The position numbers were made by a program, and so were the translations under genes. The notes under the pieces were generated by a model. That model was not told the origin of the DNA. It worked only from the letters and a program-made list of their open reading frames with translations, and ran no database searches. Shown here piece by piece: positions 62,172 to 64,000 of a stretch of 64,000 bases of DNA. The stretch spans positions 124,001 to 188,000 of the forward strand of contig NZ_OY787456.1 in assembly GCF_963678875.1 (NCBI RefSeq). The letters are read 5' to 3'. Within the stretch, counting starts at the first letter, position 1. Each line of letters begins with the position of its first letter. Source of the DNA: an uncultured Hyphomonas sp. GTDB lineage: Bacteria > Pseudomonadota > Alphaproteobacteria > Caulobacterales > Hyphomonadaceae.

Positions 62172-62675
62172 CTACAGGCCCGTTTCGCCGGGGTCGGATC
62201 CCCATAGCGACGGCTGGGGCGCATAGCCCCGGAAGTCCTGTGCCTGCACGCGGCACCAGCCTTTGGAACAGGCGCCCAGCTCGACCAGGACCCCGCGGCC
62301 GAGGTCTGCCACAGGCTCTGCCGTCGGCAGCGGATCCTCGCGCAGCACGGTCGGCGTCTGGATATAGGCCTTGTGGCCTTCCTCCAGCATGCGGGCATGG
62401 ACCCAGACTTCGGTGCCGGACGGGTCGCGCACGCGCCGCCAGTTCTGGCTTTCCTTGATCACCAGCAGGGGCAGGCCCTTGCGCTGGTATTCCCACAGGA
62501 CCGGATGTTCCTTGGAAGGGCCGGCGCGGCCGTTGACCATGGCGAATTTCAGCGTTTCGAAGCGGGGGACAGGCTTGCCCGAGAATCGCGACACCCGCAC
62601 CAGGTCCGGTGCCTGTGCCATGGCGGCGCCTCCGAGGAAGAACACGGCCGAAATCAGAAAGGGTGCCCACTTCAT
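62172..62675 (-). CDS. SH3-like domain exported protein
   Basis: A 167-residue protein with a signal peptide (MKWAPFLISAVFFLGGAAMA, cleaved after AMA). The mature part has two bacterial SH3-like repeats: RFETLKFAMVNGRAGPS with VWEYQRKGLPL, and ADLGRGVLVELGACSKGWCRVQAQDFRGYAPQ with the usual Trp-Cys pattern. Such domains often bind cell-wall peptides. ATG 62675 is preferred over 62681 because GGAAG is nine bases from the former. Divergent from the dehydrogenase gene. Confidence 0.83.
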   Translation of the reverse strand: MKWAPFLISAVFFLGGAAMAQAPDLVRVSRFSGKPVPRFETLKFAMVNGRAGPSKEHPVLWEYQRKGLPLLVIKESQNWRRVRDPSGTEVWVHARMLEEGHKAYIQTPTVLREDPLPTAEPVADLGRGVLVELGACSKGWCRVQAQDFRGYAPQPSLWGSDPGETGL

Positions 62676-62814
62676 GTGCATCAGCTTCCAAAGCGAAATC
62701 TGCGACAAGATTCCACGCTCTGGTGAATTACCCGTAAAATCTTCGGCATTGGCGTACTCGCAGGGCTTTGCTAAGGCCTCCGCAGAGACCACAGAAAAAA
62801 TACAAAGGGTGCTC

Positions 62815-63801
62815 ATGCCGACCAGGAAGCTGAAGATCGTCGTCACCCGCAAACTCCCTGCTGCGGTAGAGTTGCGGATGAAGGAATTGTTCGACGCCCG
62901 CCTCAATGAGGACGATCACCCTTTCACGCAGGAAGAACTGGCCGAGGCGATGCAGACCGCCGACGTGCTGGTGCCGACGGTGACCGACCATATCGACGGC
63001 CGCCTCCTGGCCCGCGCAGGCGAGCAGCTGCGCCTGATCGCCCAGTTTGGCGCCGGTGTGGACAATATCGACGTACAAAGCGCCATCCAGCGCGGCATCA
63101 CCGTCACCAACACGCCGGGCGTGCTGACCGACGACACGGCAGATGTCGCCATGGCGCTGATCCTGGCCGTGCCGCGCCGCCTGCATGAGGGCGCGCAGAT
63201 CATGGATGGCGGCGGCTTCGATGGCTGGACGCCGACCTGGATGCTGGGCCGCCGTCTGGCTGGCAAGCGCCTCGGCATCATCGGCATGGGCCGCATCGGC
63301 CAGGCCGTGGCCCGCCGGGCAAAATCCTTCGGCCTGCAGATCCACTACCATAACCGCAAGCCGGTCGGTGCGCGGATCGAGGAACAGCTGGAAGCGACTT
63401 ATTGGGACAGCCTCGACCAGATGCTGGCCCGGATGGACATCGTCTCCATCAACTGCCCGCACACGCCGGCGACGTTCCACCTGATGAATGCCCGCCGCAT
63501 CGAGCTGATGAAGCCGGACGCCTTCATCGTGAACACGGCCCGCGGCGAGGTGATTGACGAAGCCGCGCTCGCCCGCGCCATCAAGGCCGGGAAGCTGGCC
63601 GGGGCAGGGCTCGACGTGTTCGAACGCGAACCGGCGGTGAACGAGGAGCTGATCGGCCTGCCGAACGTGCTGCTGCTGCCGCACATGGGCTCGGCCACGA
63701 TCGAGGGCCGTACCGAGATGGGCGAGAAGGTCATCATCAACATCAAGACCTTCGCCGACGGCCACCGTCCGCCAGACCGCGTGATCCCTGCGATCCTCTG
63801 A
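62815..63801 (+). CDS. D-2-hydroxyacid dehydrogenase (glyoxylate/hydroxypyruvate reductase type)
   Basis: A 328-residue NAD(P) oxidoreductase with the D-isomer-specific fold. The cofactor loop is GIIGMGRIGQAVARR (near residue 150). Active-site regions are VNTARGEVIDEAAL, DVFEREP and LPHMGSAT, with the catalytic His in the last. The sequence IAQFGAGVDNIDVQSA and the length are typical of GyaR/GhrB-like enzymes. The window includes no linked serine- or glyoxylate-pathway gene to settle the substrate. Confidence 0.9.
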   Translation: MPTRKLKIVVTRKLPAAVELRMKELFDARLNEDDHPFTQEELAEAMQTADVLVPTVTDHIDGRLLARAGEQLRLIAQFGAGVDNIDVQSAIQRGITVTNTPGVLTDDTADVAMALILAVPRRLHEGAQIMDGGGFDGWTPTWMLGRRLAGKRLGIIGMGRIGQAVARRAKSFGLQIHYHNRKPVGARIEEQLEATYWDSLDQMLARMDIVSINCPHTPATFHLMNARRIELMKPDAFIVNTARGEVIDEAALARAIKAGKLAGAGLDVFEREPAVNEELIGLPNVLLLPHMGSATIEGRTEMGEKVIINIKTFADGHRPPDRVIPAIL

Positions 63802-63830
63802 GGACTGATTGGCCGTCTCCCGCGCCTATG

Positions 63831-63901
63831 CTTCGACTTCGCTCAGCATGAGCGCTCCGAACGTGCTGCAAGAACCGGACTCATCCTGAGCGAAGTCGAA
63901 G
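63831..63901. repeat. Long inverted repeat (dispersed-type intergenic palindrome)
   Basis: CTTCGACTTCGCTCAG (63831-63846) and CTGAGCGAAGTCGAAG (63886-63901) are a perfect 16-bp inverted repeat. After one mismatch the arms continue as ATGAG/CTCAT (63848-63852 and 63880-63884). The look is of the short palindromic elements scattered in many alphaproteobacterial genomes. Only this copy occurs in the window. Confidence 0.75.
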
Positions 63902-63917
63902 GATGAAGCGGTCCCGC

Positions 63918-64000
63918 TCAGTCCAGCGCGCCGATATAGGGCAGGCCGCGGTATTTGCCGGCGTCGTCCATGCCGTAGCCGACGAGGTAGCGGCCGGGGG
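63918..64000 (-). CDS. hpt: Hypoxanthine phosphoribosyltransferase, C-terminal end
   Basis: The last 26 or so residues read PGRYLVGYGMDDAGKYRGLPYIGALD, of which GYGMDDAGKYRGLPYIG is a hallmark of hypoxanthine phosphoribosyltransferase C-termini. It salvages hypoxanthine to IMP. The rest of the gene is beyond the window edge. Confidence 0.88.
   Translation of the reverse strand, partial: PGRYLVGYGMDDAGKYRGLPYIGALD

Overview
The window is GC-rich (roughly two thirds G+C in most genes), densely packed DNA from an alphaproteobacterium. The gene content and order fit the Caulobacterales/Hyphomonadaceae and look Hyphomonas-like. Supporting signs are the phoH-ybeY-corC-lnt-HTH-trmB cluster, the rimP-nusA-ylxR-infB-rbfA ... 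truB-rpsO-pnp cluster, CobS/CobT next to rpmB, a (2S)-methylsuccinyl-CoA dehydrogenase, and FabA/FabI. The genus is inferred from style and content, not from a search.

Layout. 1-7 kb: a minus-strand run purE-purK-creatininase followed by a gliding-type ABC module (GldA-, GldF- and GldG-like proteins and a DUF4340 protein). 7-20 kb: a small diguanylate cyclase, a DUF465 protein, a membrane protein whose Shine-Dalgarno sequence lies inside a 12-bp hairpin, a degenerate SDR, a Tat-exported PhoD phosphatase, an RluA-type pseudouridine synthase, a DUF3108 protein, rpmB, an amidohydrolase lipoprotein, cobS and cobT with a dienelactone hydrolase between them, and a tautomerase/HxlR divergent pair with a tandem-repeat operator candidate. 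20-31 kb: acyl-CoA metabolism (HMG-CoA lyase, enoyl-CoA hydratase, methylsuccinyl-CoA dehydrogenase), hisI, exported hydrolases (metallo-beta-lactamase fold, GH16), an SDR, a GST, an Ogt-type repair protein, a glyoxalase and an AGCS symporter. 31.8-38.5 kb: miaB, phoH, ybeY, corC-like, lnt, XRE regulator, trmB. 38.5-54.7 kb: a cold-shock gene, then the transcription/translation supercluster. It has a promoter and a terminator-like hairpin ahead of rimP, and it is broken by a GGDEF-EAL protein, several unknown genes and a defence island. 54.8-64 kb: SRPBCC protein, PLP decarboxylase, udk, CAP-domain protein, nitroreductase, YjhX-like protein, fabI, an esterase, fabA, an SH3 protein, a D-2-hydroxyacid dehydrogenase and the 3' end of hpt.

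The most striking element is an AT-rich two-gene island at about 50.5-51.9 kb between truB and rpsO. It encodes a SMODS-type CD-NTase followed by an overlapping SLATT two-transmembrane protein, which is the layout of a minimal CBASS anti-phage system. The family pairing is known; this locus, its small inter-gene overlap and its G-rich flank merit attention. Other structural signals are a sequestered ribosome-binding site, the leader hairpin before rimP-nusA-infB, leaderless-type promoters, a GTTTGAAGTAA tandem repeat, a multi-stem intergenic structure, and a dispersed-type palindrome near the right end. No rRNA, tRNA, CRISPR array, integrase or insertion sequence was recognised.
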